This document shows, piece after piece, positions 42,561 through 50,807 of a DNA stretch of 64,000 nucleotides. The notes under the pieces were generated by a model. The model did not search any database, was not told the DNA's origin, and saw only the letters and a program-made list of their open reading frames with translations. The DNA is from CAZRNB01 sp964601355. Its GTDB lineage: Bacteria > Planctomycetota > Phycisphaerae > Sedimentisphaerales > Anaerobacaceae. The stretch spans positions 22,199 to 86,198 of the forward strand of contig CAZRNB010000001.1 of the NCBI GenBank assembly GCA_964601355.1. Reading direction: 5' to 3'. Made by a program: the position numbers and the translations under genes. The stretch's first letter is position 1. Each line of letters opens with the position of its first letter.

Positions 42561-43610
42561 ATGCAAAGCAAAATGTGCGAGTCGCCGGATACCACAGCGC
42601 CGAAAGGTGTCCTCCGAAAGGAGTCCCTAGGACTGCGGAGTCAGTCCGCCATCGGCGGGACGCTTCGTGTAGGACACTCAATCAAAGAACGCAGGCTTGA
42701 TAAGTACCTTCACGGCCGATTTCAAGACCGCAGCAGACGCTTCATCCAGGATGCGATTAAAAGCGGCAATATCAGGGTCAACGACAAAATTGTCAAAGCC
42801 AGTTTTAAATTAAATCCGGGTGACAGGATTGAAGTGACATTTCCGGAGCCGCCAAGCAAAGATATTCTGCCCGAAGATATCCCGCTGGATATTATTTATG
42901 AAGATTCAGATATAATTGTTCTGAACAAAAAAGCCGATATGATTGTCCATCCAGCCCGCGGCAATACTCATGGCACTCTTGTAAATGCGCTTGTGCATTA
43001 TTCAAATGAGCTATCAACCGGCTTAGGCGAATTTCGCCCCGGTATCGTTCATCGTCTCGATAAGGATACAACAGGTGTTATGGTGGTCACGAGGAACGAT
43101 ATAGCTCAGTGGAAGGTGGCCAAGCAATTTGAAAACCGTACGATAGAAAAAATCTATCTTGCTATCGTGCACGGAACGCCTGAGCTTGTTTCTGATCGTA
43201 TAAGCGCTCCGCTTGGAATCCATCCGAAGATAAGAGAAAAGTATGCAATCAGGCCGATAACCGGCAAAGAGGCAATCACCTTCTACGAGGTTATCGAATC
43301 TTTTCGCGGCTTTTCATTGCTCAAGCTCAAGCCCAAGACCGGACGAACACACCAGATACGTGTGCATCTATCATACATAAAGCACCCGATTGTGGCCGAC
43401 GATATGTATGGCGGAAAGCTCGTCTATCAGTGGCAGTTGGCTGATGCCCCAACTGGGGCACAGGACCCTATCATTAGCCGTTGTGCCTTACACGCCTATA
43501 CAATCGAATTTAAACACCCCACGACCGGCAAAGTTGTGAAGTTCGAGGCCCCATTGCCGGAAGATATGCAGAACCTGCTCGCGCTGCTGCGAAAATACCG
43601 AAAGACTTAA
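42561..43610 (+). CDS. rluD: 23S rRNA pseudouridine synthase, RluD family
   Basis: Converts uridines of 23S rRNA to pseudouridine. After an odd N-terminus, an S4 RNA-binding domain (RRLDKYLHGRFQDRSRRFIQ, about 43-62, through PGDRIEV) is followed by the catalytic domain with HRLDKDTTG (Asp167 catalytic) and the RTHQIRVHL motif. The first ~40 residues (TTAPKGVLRKESLGLRSQS and on) derive from a repeat cluster at 42597-42660 and are not part of the family. Either the protein carries this tail or initiation is later, but no better start was found. 349 residues. Convergent with trkA across a 10-bp hairpin. Confidence 0.9.
   Translation: MQSKMCESPDTTAPKGVLRKESLGLRSQSAIGGTLRVGHSIKERRLDKYLHGRFQDRSRRFIQDAIKSGNIRVNDKIVKASFKLNPGDRIEVTFPEPPSKDILPEDIPLDIIYEDSDIIVLNKKADMIVHPARGNTHGTLVNALVHYSNELSTGLGEFRPGIVHRLDKDTTGVMVVTRNDIAQWKVAKQFENRTIEKIYLAIVHGTPELVSDRISAPLGIHPKIREKYAIRPITGKEAITFYEVIESFRGFSLLKLKPKTGRTHQIRVHLSYIKHPIVADDMYGGKLVYQWQLADAPTGAQDPIISRCALHAYTIEFKHPTTGKVVKFEAPLPEDMQNLLALLRKYRKT
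42597..42660. repeat. repeat cluster at the rluD 5' end
   Basis: GCGCCGAAAGGTGTCCTCCG, AAAGGAGTCCCTAGGACTGC and GGAGTCAGTCCGCCATCGGC. Overlapping palindromic words of the APKGVLR family read in frame. Confidence 0.65.
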
Positions 43611-43627
43611 AAGAGTGTCTTTTAAGT
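43605..43627. terminator. bidirectional terminator between rluD and trkA
   Basis: ACTTAAAAGA (43605-43614), loop GTG, TCTTTTAAGT (43618-43627). Perfect 10-bp stem with A/T tracts on both strands, containing the rluD stop and ending 7 bp before the trkA stop. Confidence 0.65.
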
Positions 43628-43633
43628 GCTTGG

Positions 43634-44323
43634 TCATTCATGCGGCAGACTGGCCAGGTCTTCATCTGAGCCGACGACCATAAGAATATCATCCTTGTAA
43701 ATAATGGTGCTGGGCATAGGAACATTAATAATTGAGTCTTTTTCATCTTCATCGGCTTTGCTGTCTTCGGCTCGTTTTATCAAAACAAGGTTCACGTTGT
43801 ATTTCTGCCGTAATTGCAAATCCTTGACCGTTTTACCGTCGAAGCTGGGTGGTGCTATTATCCGGGCAAGGCTATAGCCCGGTGCAAAATCTATTTTTTC
43901 CCCGATTTGCGGTGCGATGAGCTTATAAGCCCATCTCTGAGCCGACTCGATTTCAGGATAAATAACCTCAGTAGCGCCAATTTTGGAAAAAACCTCGCCG
44001 GCGATAAGGCTTTCCGCCCTGGCGTAAATTTGCTTTACGCCCATCTGTTTGAGATTTACGACCGTCAGCACGGCTGATTCGAATCCATGTCCTGTGCCCT
44101 GGCCGATGCCCACAACGGCCACGTCAACCTTATCGATGCCCTGCGATTTTAGAGCCTCTTCTTCTGTGCTGTCGAGGCGAACTGCATGGCTTACCTGGTC
44201 GCGAATAAGCTCTACCAATTCTCTGTCTCTGTCAATGGCGATAACCTCAGCGCCGCTCAATGATAGAGCTATGGCTAATTTTTGTCCGAATCTGCCTAAT
44301 CCAATTACAACAAACCGCCTCAT
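43634..44323 (-). CDS. trkA: TrkA/KtrA-type potassium channel regulatory subunit (RCK)
   Basis: Cytosolic ring-forming subunit that gates the Trk/Ktr potassium channel by binding NAD(H)/ATP. The Rossmann motif is VVIGLGRFGQKLA with Asp at the end of beta2 (IDRDRE). An RCK_N domain of ~130 residues is followed by an RCK_C domain (APGYSLARIIAPPSFDGKTVKDL; IIYKDDILMVVGSDEDL). 229 residues is the KtrA size (single RCK unit). It follows trkH, from which an 86-bp repeat separates it; together they make a complete system. Confidence 0.92.
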   Translation of the reverse strand: MRRFVVIGLGRFGQKLAIALSLSGAEVIAIDRDRELVELIRDQVSHAVRLDSTEEEALKSQGIDKVDVAVVGIGQGTGHGFESAVLTVVNLKQMGVKQIYARAESLIAGEVFSKIGATEVIYPEIESAQRWAYKLIAPQIGEKIDFAPGYSLARIIAPPSFDGKTVKDLQLRQKYNVNLVLIKRAEDSKADEDEKDSIINVPMPSTIIYKDDILMVVGSDEDLASLPHE

Positions 44324-44324
44324 A

Positions 44325-44408
44325 ATTCGTTCCTCGTATCACGTCTTACGTATAACATGCTGCGTATTGCGGAGTACGCACGACGCATCACGCAATACGC
44401 ACGACGAA
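44325..44408. repeat. quasi-palindromic repeat, 'GCGTATTGC/GCAATACGC' family
   Basis: CCTCGTATCACGTCTTACGT, TGCTGCGTATTGCGGAGTAC, then ACGCATCACGCAATACGCAC. It fills the trkH-trkA gap. A related piece lies at 20065-20090 upstream of lptD. Confidence 0.65.
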
Positions 44409-44409
44409 T

Positions 44410-46200
44410 TTATCCAACAATTACCGTCTCATCGGGATAATTATATCGAGTACGTTTTAGATTAAACGTCAGAGCTGCTAATAACGTCAACGGCCCGAGC
44501 CGGCCTATCAGCATCACAATTATAATAATCATTTTGCCTGCCGCTGTCAAAGCTGGTGTTATTCCTGTTGAAAGACCGACCGTTCCGAGAGCAGAAGCTG
44601 TCTCGAAGAAGATCGTCATCATGGTGAAGCGGTTTGAAGTTTCGGTGATGCTAAGGCCTAATACCGCCAGAAACAAGACGACAACAAAAAGTACAGTGAC
44701 AACAATTGCCCTGCGAACAATAGTCATGCGAATGGAACGTCTGAATACCTCAATGTCGTCCCGACGGCGAAAAGTGGCGACGACGGCCATTATTACTACG
44801 GCCAGCGTAACGGTTTTTATTCCGCCCGCGGTGCCGCCTGGAGAGCCGCCGATGAACATAAGCAAAATCAAAACAAATTTGCCGGCATCAGACAGTGTAC
44901 CGATATTCACCGTATTGAAACCGGCGGTCCTGGCTGTAACTGATTGGAAAAGTCCGTCTAAAATACCGAAATTCTTTGCCGCTTCACCCTGTCCGGTTAA
45001 TTTCTCGAACACAAACAGGGCGAGCATGCCGATGATTATCAGGCAAGCGGTAACGCATAGAACAATTTTTGATTGCAGCCATAATCTCTTGGGAGCTTGC
45101 GGTTTGCCTTTGGCGGAGCAGCGTTTATTGAAAAACTTTTTGCATGGTCGTGCTATTTTATCGAGAGCAATGCTGCCTAAGTCGTAAAGCACACCAAAGC
45201 CGAGGCCGCCGAGAATGATAAGTGGACAAATGACCAGATATAAGCCCCAGCACCTGTTATAGCTGATTAGGTTGTCAGGGAATAGAGTGAAACCTGCATT
45301 ACAAAATGAGCTGATGGAATGGAATATGCTGTAGTACCATCGCTGGTGGAGGTTAAAAGCTCGGCCGGGGACGTCGTCCCACATTTGCACAAGCCCCGCG
45401 GCACCGGCAGCTTCAATCAATATGGTTGCAATAAAAATAAAGAATATCATTTTACCAATTCGGCCCAGGGTGTTCTCACTGAGCAGGTCCTGCATAGCGG
45501 CTGATTCTCGCACGCTAAGCGCTTGACCCAGCAGCAGCCCAAAAACTGCTCCGAAGAGCACTATTCCCAAACCGCCGAGCTGAATCAGCGACAGAATCAC
45601 GACCTGCCCCGTTAAGCTGAAGTCCCTGCCGATATCTTTTACGACAAGGCCGGTGACACAGGTGGCGCTTGTGGCTGTGAACAACGCATCAACAAAACTA
45701 ATTTGTTTGCTGCTTTGTGCTGTCGGCAGACACAGAGCTGCCGAGCCGGAAAGGATCAAGACCACAAAGCTGATAATCAGCGTTCGAGTTGGATTTCTGC
45801 CGCTTGCCGCAAGGCTGACACTTGTCCTGCACAACTTGCTGACTACCTGAACCACGAGATAGACGCCCACGGCGAAATGCCGAACTGCTGCCGGCTCAGT
45901 TTCGCCGGACCATGTTCCCGCTCCCGATACAACAATAGCAAGGGCGGCTAAAAGCGGCACTTCCAGCCAGTTGATCCGCCAGAAATCGTATTTTGAAACG
46001 GCATTAAACCGTCGAATCGTCTTCTCAGCCACGAATACAAAAAGTAAACCGATCTGAACGTAGTATAAAAAAATCGCAGCTAACAAAGGCTTAGTGAAGC
46101 CGAACAACGCAATAAAGGTTGCTACAACTGCAACAGACGCCGCTGCATTGAAGCTGATTAAGGCCTTTTCCAATCCTTTATTTTTGTAAGATATTTGCAT
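44410..46200 (-). CDS. trkH: TrkH/KtrB-type potassium uptake protein
   Basis: Inner-membrane potassium channel/transporter with four pseudo-repeated pore loops: TATCVTGL, SSFCNAGFT, TARTAGFNT and SALGTVGLST, each holding the filter glycine. 596 residues against ~450-480 for KtrB: there is an N-terminal extension of ~150 residues with about four hydrophobic segments (VAVVATFIALFGF, LLAAIFLYYVQIGLLFVF, EVPLLAALAIVVSG, FAVGVYLVVQVVS) before the first conserved repeat. The extension recalls membrane-sensor domains but I do not assign it. Paired with trkA downstream. Confidence 0.9.
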   Translation of the reverse strand: MQISYKNKGLEKALISFNAAASVAVVATFIALFGFTKPLLAAIFLYYVQIGLLFVFVAEKTIRRFNAVSKYDFWRINWLEVPLLAALAIVVSGAGTWSGETEPAAVRHFAVGVYLVVQVVSKLCRTSVSLAASGRNPTRTLIISFVVLILSGSAALCLPTAQSSKQISFVDALFTATSATCVTGLVVKDIGRDFSLTGQVVILSLIQLGGLGIVLFGAVFGLLLGQALSVRESAAMQDLLSENTLGRIGKMIFFIFIATILIEAAGAAGLVQMWDDVPGRAFNLHQRWYYSIFHSISSFCNAGFTLFPDNLISYNRCWGLYLVICPLIILGGLGFGVLYDLGSIALDKIARPCKKFFNKRCSAKGKPQAPKRLWLQSKIVLCVTACLIIIGMLALFVFEKLTGQGEAAKNFGILDGLFQSVTARTAGFNTVNIGTLSDAGKFVLILLMFIGGSPGGTAGGIKTVTLAVVIMAVVATFRRRDDIEVFRRSIRMTIVRRAIVVTVLFVVVLFLAVLGLSITETSNRFTMMTIFFETASALGTVGLSTGITPALTAAGKMIIIIVMLIGRLGPLTLLAALTFNLKRTRYNYPDETVIVG

Positions 46201-46232
46201 AAGCAGTATTAGTTAATTAGCGGATTAGTCAA

Positions 46233-46283
46233 TTGTTCATAGTTCATAGTTCATCGATTAACAATGAACAACGAACTAAGAAC
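46233..46283. repeat. quasi-palindromic repeat, 'GAACAATGAACTATGAAC' family
   Basis: TTGTTCATAGTTCATAGTTC and ATCGATTAACAATGAACAAC, then GAACTAAGAAC. Lies in the 585-bp gap between trkH and recG, which has no gene. Confidence 0.7.
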
Positions 46284-46296
46284 TCTGCTAAAGTCT

Positions 46297-46322
46297 GGGA
46301 TTCCCGCCTGTGCGGGAATGAC
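46297..46322. repeat. hairpin 'ATTCCCGCCTGTGCGGGAAT'
   Basis: ATTCCCGC and GCGGGAAT around CTGT. The word GGATTCCCGC...GCGGGAATGAC is a common dispersed hairpin in many bacterial genomes. Confidence 0.65.
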
Positions 46323-46465
46323 AAAAACCGGTATCCTCAACAGAAACTAATTAGTAATCAATTCACTAATTCACTAAATCAAGAATCAGTCATTTATTCT
46401 GTAATACAGCTCTTTTACACTTTTTTGTAATCAGCTTCCAGCAAATTCTGGAAGGGGAGTTTGTC

Positions 46466-46692
46466 GGGGTGCATGTCACATTTATAGGTAAAGACAGGTT
46501 ATTCTATTGCCTATTATCACAATCGTTAATAGCGAGCATCCTTTTGTCACCTCGACCGAGGCCGCAAGGCCGAGTGGAGAGATCTGCCTTCAAAGCAGAT
46601 TCCTCCGCTTTGGCCCACCAAAGGTGGGCCTTCGGTCGGAATGACGTACATTTTTGCTTGCAGATTTTACCAACAATCTTGACATGCACCCC
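46466..46692. mobile_element. 227-bp element with 13-bp perfect terminal inverted repeats (MITE-like)
   Basis: GGGGTGCATGTCA at 46466-46478 is the exact reverse complement of TGACATGCACCCC at 46680-46692. TTTGTC stands immediately left (46460-46465) and again one base past the right end (46694-46699), like a target-site duplication. The interior holds further hairpins (GGCCGCAAGGCC; GGCCCACCAAAGGTGGGCC; CTGCCTTCAAAGCAG) and no plausible gene. Confidence 0.55.
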
Positions 46693-46785
46693 ATTTGTCG
46701 AAGGATTAAGAAAAAAGACAGGAGTTGGTAGTTTTAATTCAGAATTATTTCTCTCTTTTATTCTGTCTCCCGTATTCTATTCATG

Positions 46786-48915
46786 TTAAGCCACGTCTGC
46801 TAAACCCAGTGAGTCGCCGAACTTTGCTAACAGTGCCCGGCGGATATTTTTGTGCTCTGCTTTTGTCAGCATCGGATCTTGCGTTACTAACTCGAACGCC
46901 TTTCGTCTGGCTAAAACCAGCAGGTCAAAGTCGTCGATAATATTTGCAATTTTCAGATCCGGCAATCCATGCTGGCGAGCGCTGAAAAGCTCCCCCGGCC
47001 CTCGCAGCCGCAAGTCATGCTCGGCTATCTGGAAGCCGTCATTGCATCTGATCATTACTTCGAGCCGGCTCTTTGCCAATTCGCTGCTGGTCTCGGCAAA
47101 CAGAAGACAATACGATTTAGCTGTTCCTCTGCCGATGCGGCCCCTTAGCTGATGCAATTGCGCAAGGCCGAATCTGTCTGCCGCTTCTATAACCATTATT
47201 GTGGCGTTAGGGACATCCACACCAACCTCAATAACTACGGTAGAGACCAGCACGTCGATCTTACCTTTTCTGAACTCAGACATAACCTGGTGCTTTTTCG
47301 CGGAGGGCATTTGGCCGTGCAGAAGCTCGACGGTAAATTCCGGAAACACGGACCGACACTGGCGTAAAACAGATAGACATTGACTTTGTTCCTGATCGTC
47401 TGCGTCAATCCACGGACAGACAAAATATGCCTGTTTTTTTGCCCTTAATCGCTCGCGGATGAATTGGTATGCCTTTGGGCGGTCGTGCCAATCAACCCAG
47501 CGGGTGATTACAGCTCCTCTGCCGGGAGGTGAATGTTTAATTATAGAGACATCCAGATCCCCGAACGCCGTCATAGCCAGCGTCCGTGGAATAGGCGTAG
47601 CTGTCATAACAAGATAGTGCGGCTCATAATTCGTCGCTCGTCGCCCGTCGCTCGTCGCTCGTGCCTTGTCACTCGTCTTTCGTAGCTGCGCTCGTTGATG
47701 CACGCCGAACTTGTGCTGCTCGTCAATTACAACCAGGCCGAGCTTGCTGAATTCTATATCTTTCTGCAATAAGGCGACTGTTCCTACGACAATATCAATC
47801 TCGCCTCGTTTTATTTGGTCAAGAAGATGGTATCTTTTGTTGCCGACTAATCCACCTGTCAGCAGAATTCTTTTTACACTGCTGTTTTTTAGGTATCTCT
47901 CGATGCTCAGAAAGTGCTGGCCGGCCAGAATCTCCGTAGGCGCCATAATTGCCACTTGAGTCTTATTGGCCACCGCCAATAAAGCTGCATATAGCGCCAC
48001 TACTGTTTTGCCGGAGCCGACGTCCCCCTGCAGGAGCCGGTTCATTGGTTTTACCCTTGTCATATCCGCAGTAATCTCGGCGATGCAGGCATTCTGGTCT
48101 TCGGTGAGAAGAAACGGAAAACGCCTTCGGATTCGCCGGTCAATCTCCTCATCACATACGCAGGCTGCTGCGGATGAAAAATGCTGCACTTTATATCTGC
48201 GTAGCGCCAGACCAAGCTGCATAAGAAACAGCTCATCGTATTTTAACCTGCGTTTTGCAGCAGCAAGTTTTTTTTCGTCCGGTGGCAAATGTATCCAGCT
48301 AAAGGCGTCACATCTTTTAATTAAGTTTGCTTCTTTGAGAAACCTTTGATCATAAAAATCAGGGACAAGCTCAGCCGGATTGTCGAGCAGCGGCCTGATT
48401 ATTTGCTTAATTTTAGGACTGCTCAATTGATTGCTGGCAGGATATATGCCTCCACTAAAATAATCCTCTTTCACTTCGGCAGGAGTAATCTTCGGATTAA
48501 TTAGCTGCAATTGATGCTTATATAAATCAACCTTGCCGGAGGCCGTTATTATTTGGCCCGGTTTTATTTTGTCGCGTAAAAAGCCGCCGTGGAACCAGAT
48601 TATCCTGCAGACGCCGGTTTCGTCGCTTACTATGGCTTCGAATATCGGCTGCCTTCGGTAGCTCAGGTAGTCGGTTGACTCGACAAGACCTTTGATGGTT
48701 GCGGTCTGACCTGGCTTAATTTGGCTTATTTTCGATGGTGCCGGGGCGAAATTCCAGTCTCGTGGAAAGTACTCTAAAAGGTCCGCAACCGTATTCACGC
48801 CCAGTTGCGCAAAGGCCGCGGCCCTTGCCGGCCCGACTCCCTTGAGATATTGAATCGGCATAGAAAGACTGAAATCATTCTGATTTTTTTCGTCTTCTGA
48901 CACCATCAAATCCAT
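46786..48915 (-). CDS. recG: ATP-dependent DNA helicase RecG
   Basis: Superfamily 2 helicase that reverses stalled forks and branch-migrates Holliday junctions. The N-terminal wedge (OB) domain starts [16 protein letters not shown] and contains [13 protein letters not shown]. Helicase motifs: [19 protein letters not shown] (I), [10 protein letters not shown] (Ia), [13 protein letters not shown] (II), [12 protein letters not shown] (III), [18 protein letters not shown], and [10 protein letters not shown] (VI). 709 residues. An insert [17 protein letters not shown] between motifs II and III is encoded by the CGTCGCTCGTCGCT repeat (47630-47686). No clear Shine-Dalgarno; the ATG at 48906 is an alternative start. 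Confidence 0.95.
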   Translation of the reverse strand: MDLMVSEDEKNQNDFSLSMPIQYLKGVGPARAAAFAQLGVNTVADLLEYFPRDWNFAPAPSKISQIKPGQTATIKGLVESTDYLSYRRQPIFEAIVSDETGVCRIIWFHGGFLRDKIKPGQIITASGKVDLYKHQLQLINPKITPAEVKEDYFSGGIYPASNQLSSPKIKQIIRPLLDNPAELVPDFYDQRFLKEANLIKRCDAFSWIHLPPDEKKLAAAKRRLKYDELFLMQLGLALRRYKVQHFSSAAACVCDEEIDRRIRRRFPFLLTEDQNACIAEITADMTRVKPMNRLLQGDVGSGKTVVALYAALLAVANKTQVAIMAPTEILAGQHFLSIERYLKNSSVKRILLTGGLVGNKRYHLLDQIKRGEIDIVVGTVALLQKDIEFSKLGLVVIDEQHKFGVHQRAQLRKTSDKARATSDGRRATNYEPHYLVMTATPIPRTLAMTAFGDLDVSIIKHSPPGRGAVITRWVDWHDRPKAYQFIRERLRAKKQAYFVCPWIDADDQEQSQCLSVLRQCRSVFPEFTVELLHGQMPSAKKHQVMSEFRKGKIDVLVSTVVIEVGVDVPNATIMVIEAADRFGLAQLHQLRGRIGRGTAKSYCLLFAETSSELAKSRLEVMIRCNDGFQIAEHDLRLRGPGELFSARQHGLPDLKIANIIDDFDLLVLARRKAFELVTQDPMLTKAEHKNIRRALLAKFGDSLGLADVA
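47630..47686. repeat. in-frame 'CGTCGCTCGTCGCT' repeat inside recG
   Basis: TTCGTCGCTCGTCGCCCGTC, GCTCGTCGCTCGTGCC and TTGTCACTCGTCTTTCG: a 7-bp word iterated seven to eight times, in frame between helicase motifs II and III. Confidence 0.8.
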
Positions 48916-49008
48916 TCTTTTTAATTACAACTCCTCATATTTTGCCTGAACAGGCATTCACCGCCTGAAAAATAACCAACTTTTTAGAGAAGAACCAAAA
49001 TTTTTTAT

Positions 49009-49037
49009 TTGACTTGTGGTTGTATTTAAGCGATAAT
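49009..49037 (+). promoter_or_regulatory. sigma70-type promoter without an associated gene
   Basis: TTGACT (49009-49014), 17-bp spacer, GATAAT (49032-49037). It points right, into a ~50-bp GC-rich segment and a T-run, opposing the DUF3800 gene. Confidence 0.55.
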
Positions 49038-49043
49038 TTAGTT

Positions 49044-49097
49044 AGCGACTGTAAGGGGCCGCCTGTTCGGTGACCTGCCCTTCGGGGACAGCCGCTC
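49044..49097 (+). ncRNA. putative very short transcript (promoter, GC-rich fold, T-run)
   Basis: From the expected start near 49044 the sequence AGCGACTGTAAGGGGCCGCC continues through CTGCCCTTCGGGGACAGCCG to CTCTTTTTATTTT, about 50 nt. The small stem CCC-TTC-GGG and weak outer pairing precede the T-run. It would lie antisense to the 3' end of the DUF3800 gene. No known RNA family recognised. Confidence 0.3.
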
Positions 49098-49100
49098 TTT

Positions 49101-49874
49101 TTATTTTATATAGTAGCTTTTGATCCATTCGAGTATATCTACAACACTTGAGCCGATGCCTGTTGATATAATCTTTTTGATTTTAACGAAAGTTTGCTTG
49201 TCAATCTCGCTTACGCGTAGCCCTAATTTATTTTCTTCATATTTACGAATGTAATATGCAACCAAATCTACTATCTGCAAAGGAAAGCTCTTAGACGAAT
49301 CAATAAAGAATCCCTTCTCGATAATATTGCTGGTTTTAACAATTGATTTCGGATCTAATCTAAGAGTTAACAAGGATCGCTCGACATCATTCAAAGTTTC
49401 TTTCTGTTCGTCAAAAATAAACATGCCCAATTCGTAACCACCTTTTTGATGCAGATAGTTATCCACTTCCATGCATACAAAAGGCAAAGCCATTATATAG
49501 GGATTGACTTTGATACCCGATCCATACTCTTTTTCACAGAATACTTCAAATTTCGATTTGATTATCCGCCTGTAAATTACCGCTATTTCGTTGTCTATGA
49601 GCAATTGCAGCATTTTGTCACGAAAAGATAATTGTTGCTCGAAGGTTAGATTCTCAAATACGCCTCGCCTACCTTTAAGGTCTTTCGCTTGGACTTCAAA
49701 TTTACCGGGCAAAGGATTACCGAAATACTCTCTTGCTATGTCGAGAAAGAGCTTTTCTAATTCGAACCATTTTAATTCAGGCAAGATCATAGCAGCTAAA
49801 ATAAATATAGGCTGTTGAGGGTCCTTTAAATTAAGTCCAGTGTTTCCTGATTCATCGATATAAACAGGATTCAT
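49101..49874 (-). CDS. DUF3800 protein (RNase H-like fold, predicted nuclease)
   Basis: 257 residues from the ATG at 49874, after AAGGA. The opening MNPVYIDESGNTG is the DUF3800 hallmark (Asp and Glu of the active site), followed later by FIFDEQKE (third acidic) and LQIVDLVAYYIRKYEE (fourth Asp). The family is predicted to have an RNase H-like fold and is frequent in defence islands and mobile regions; its activity is not settled. The gene stands alone between recG and a wrecked tauE, in a repeat-rich accessory stretch. Confidence 0.85.
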   Translation of the reverse strand: MNPVYIDESGNTGLNLKDPQQPIFILAAMILPELKWFELEKLFLDIAREYFGNPLPGKFEVQAKDLKGRRGVFENLTFEQQLSFRDKMLQLLIDNEIAVIYRRIIKSKFEVFCEKEYGSGIKVNPYIMALPFVCMEVDNYLHQKGGYELGMFIFDEQKETLNDVERSLLTLRLDPKSIVKTSNIIEKGFFIDSSKSFPLQIVDLVAYYIRKYEENKLGLRVSEIDKQTFVKIKKIISTGIGSSVVDILEWIKSYYIK

Positions 49875-49966
49875 TCGAATATCCTTCTTTTGCGATAATC
49901 TTATCAAAACATCTCAATAGCGGCAATCACAATGCCAACATATCGGCTTAGAGAAATGATTCCTAA

Positions 49967-50304
49967 CTAAAAAAGGAGTTTTATTGTTGCTGCGGCCAAA
50001 ATCTGCACCACGGCATTAAACGCCTTTTGAGGTATTCGCTTCAAAACCAATATACCCGCTGCTGCCCCAAGTGCAATAAACGGCAGCATAATAAAATCGA
50101 GCCTTAAAGATTCCGCAGAAATCAATTGCAGGTTTGCACTGAAAGGCACTTTAAGCCAGATTATTGTTCATAGTTCATAGTTTGTTGTTAATCGATGAAC
50201 ACCGAACTCTAAACACCGAACACTGAATGATGAGTCTTGGAGATTCCCACAAGAACCGCGCATAACGCAATTACAATCCACTCAATTAGATTCAGGTCAA
50301 ACAT
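49967..50304 (-). pseudogene. remnant of a TauE/SafE sulfite-exporter-family gene with internal deletion
   Basis: The 5' end is intact: the ATG at 50304 opens MFDLNLIEWIVIALCAVLVG ISKT, the normal first helix and motif of TauE/SafE transporters. It then runs into a GAACACCGAACTCT repeat (50164-50230) and stops at 50209. On the far side of the repeat, in another frame, the last ~65 residues reappear (WLKVPFSANLQLI ... LRLDFIMLPFIALGAAAG ... IKLLF). Compared with the family (~250 residues) about 160-180 residues are missing, and the repeat sits exactly at the junction. Non-functional by any reading. Confidence 0.75.
50164..50230. repeat. 'GAACAATGAACTATGAAC' repeat at the tauE deletion scar
   Basis: TTGTTCATAGTTCATAGTTT, GTTGTTAATCGATGAACACC, GAACTCTAAACACCGAACAC. 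It occupies the junction between the two tauE pieces. Confidence 0.75.
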
Positions 50305-50321
50305 ACATTATTCAAATATTT

Positions 50322-50521
50322 AGCCCCCGAATTTGTATGTGTTTAGCCAGACACAAAATATACGACCATCCCCAAGCTCGGACTGGCGCTTTATAGCAGT
50401 CCTTTGCTTGGGGCTGCCACTCGCTATTCGCTTTTATCGGGTGGCATCCTCAAAGCCGGAGGTTTTGGGGATGGTTCTCCACCTGGCTAAACACGTACCC
50501 GAATTTATTCGGGGTCTTCTA
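50322..50521. repeat. ~200-bp imperfect inverted repeat
   Basis: Left arm: CCCGAATTTGTATGTGTTTA, GCCAG, then ACCATCCCCAAGC. Right arm: TTTTGGGGATGGT, then CTGGCTAAACACGTACCCGA. The centre holds GCTTGGGGCTGCC and GGGTGGCATCCTC. The GGGTGGCAxCCTCAA / TTGGGGATGG pair of words occurs again in frame in purQ. The gap 50305-50807 has no gene; it contains this element and the three repeats that follow. Confidence 0.65.
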
Positions 50522-50596
50522 CCCTGAAAATTGACTCTAAGAATAAGACTGCTATAATGCGATGAAAACAGAATTTTTCCAATGTACAGCAAAATA

Positions 50597-50650
50597 GTTA
50601 TTAGTTCGTAGTTCATCGATGAACTATCAACTATGAACAATGAACTCAAA
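50597..50650. repeat. quasi-palindromic repeat, 'GAACAATGAACTATGAAC' family
   Basis: GTTATTAGTTCGTAGTTCAT, CGATGAACTATCAACTATG, AACAATGAACTC. Hairpin tip TTCATCGATGAA. Confidence 0.75.
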
Positions 50651-50677
50651 ACTAAAACTGGCCTTGGTTCGCAAACA

Positions 50678-50728
50678 GGGAGCTAAACAGTGAGCTAAAG
50701 TTTTAAGTGCCTAAAGTGCCTAAAATAT
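50678..50728. repeat. repeat of the 'GTGCCTAAAGTGAGCTAAA' family
   Basis: GGGAGCTAAACAGTGAGCTA, then AAGTGCCTAAAGTGCCTAAA. One orientation only. Confidence 0.65.
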
Positions 50729-50735
50729 GGAAATT

Positions 50736-50784
50736 TCCGATTTACGATTGCCAATTGCCGATTGTAAATCGTAAATCGTAAATG
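50736..50784. repeat. quasi-palindromic repeat, 'CGATTTACGATT/GTAAATCG' family
   Basis: CCGATTTACGATTGCCAATT, GCCGATTGTAAATCGTAAAT. Located 24 bp before nadB. Confidence 0.7.
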
Positions 50785-50807
50785 TCACTTGGTTAAATAG
50801 TAAAACT

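Noticed and set aside
46469..46789. Open frame between trkH and recG
   Set aside because: It runs across the 227-bp inverted-repeat element and other repeats and has no coding character.
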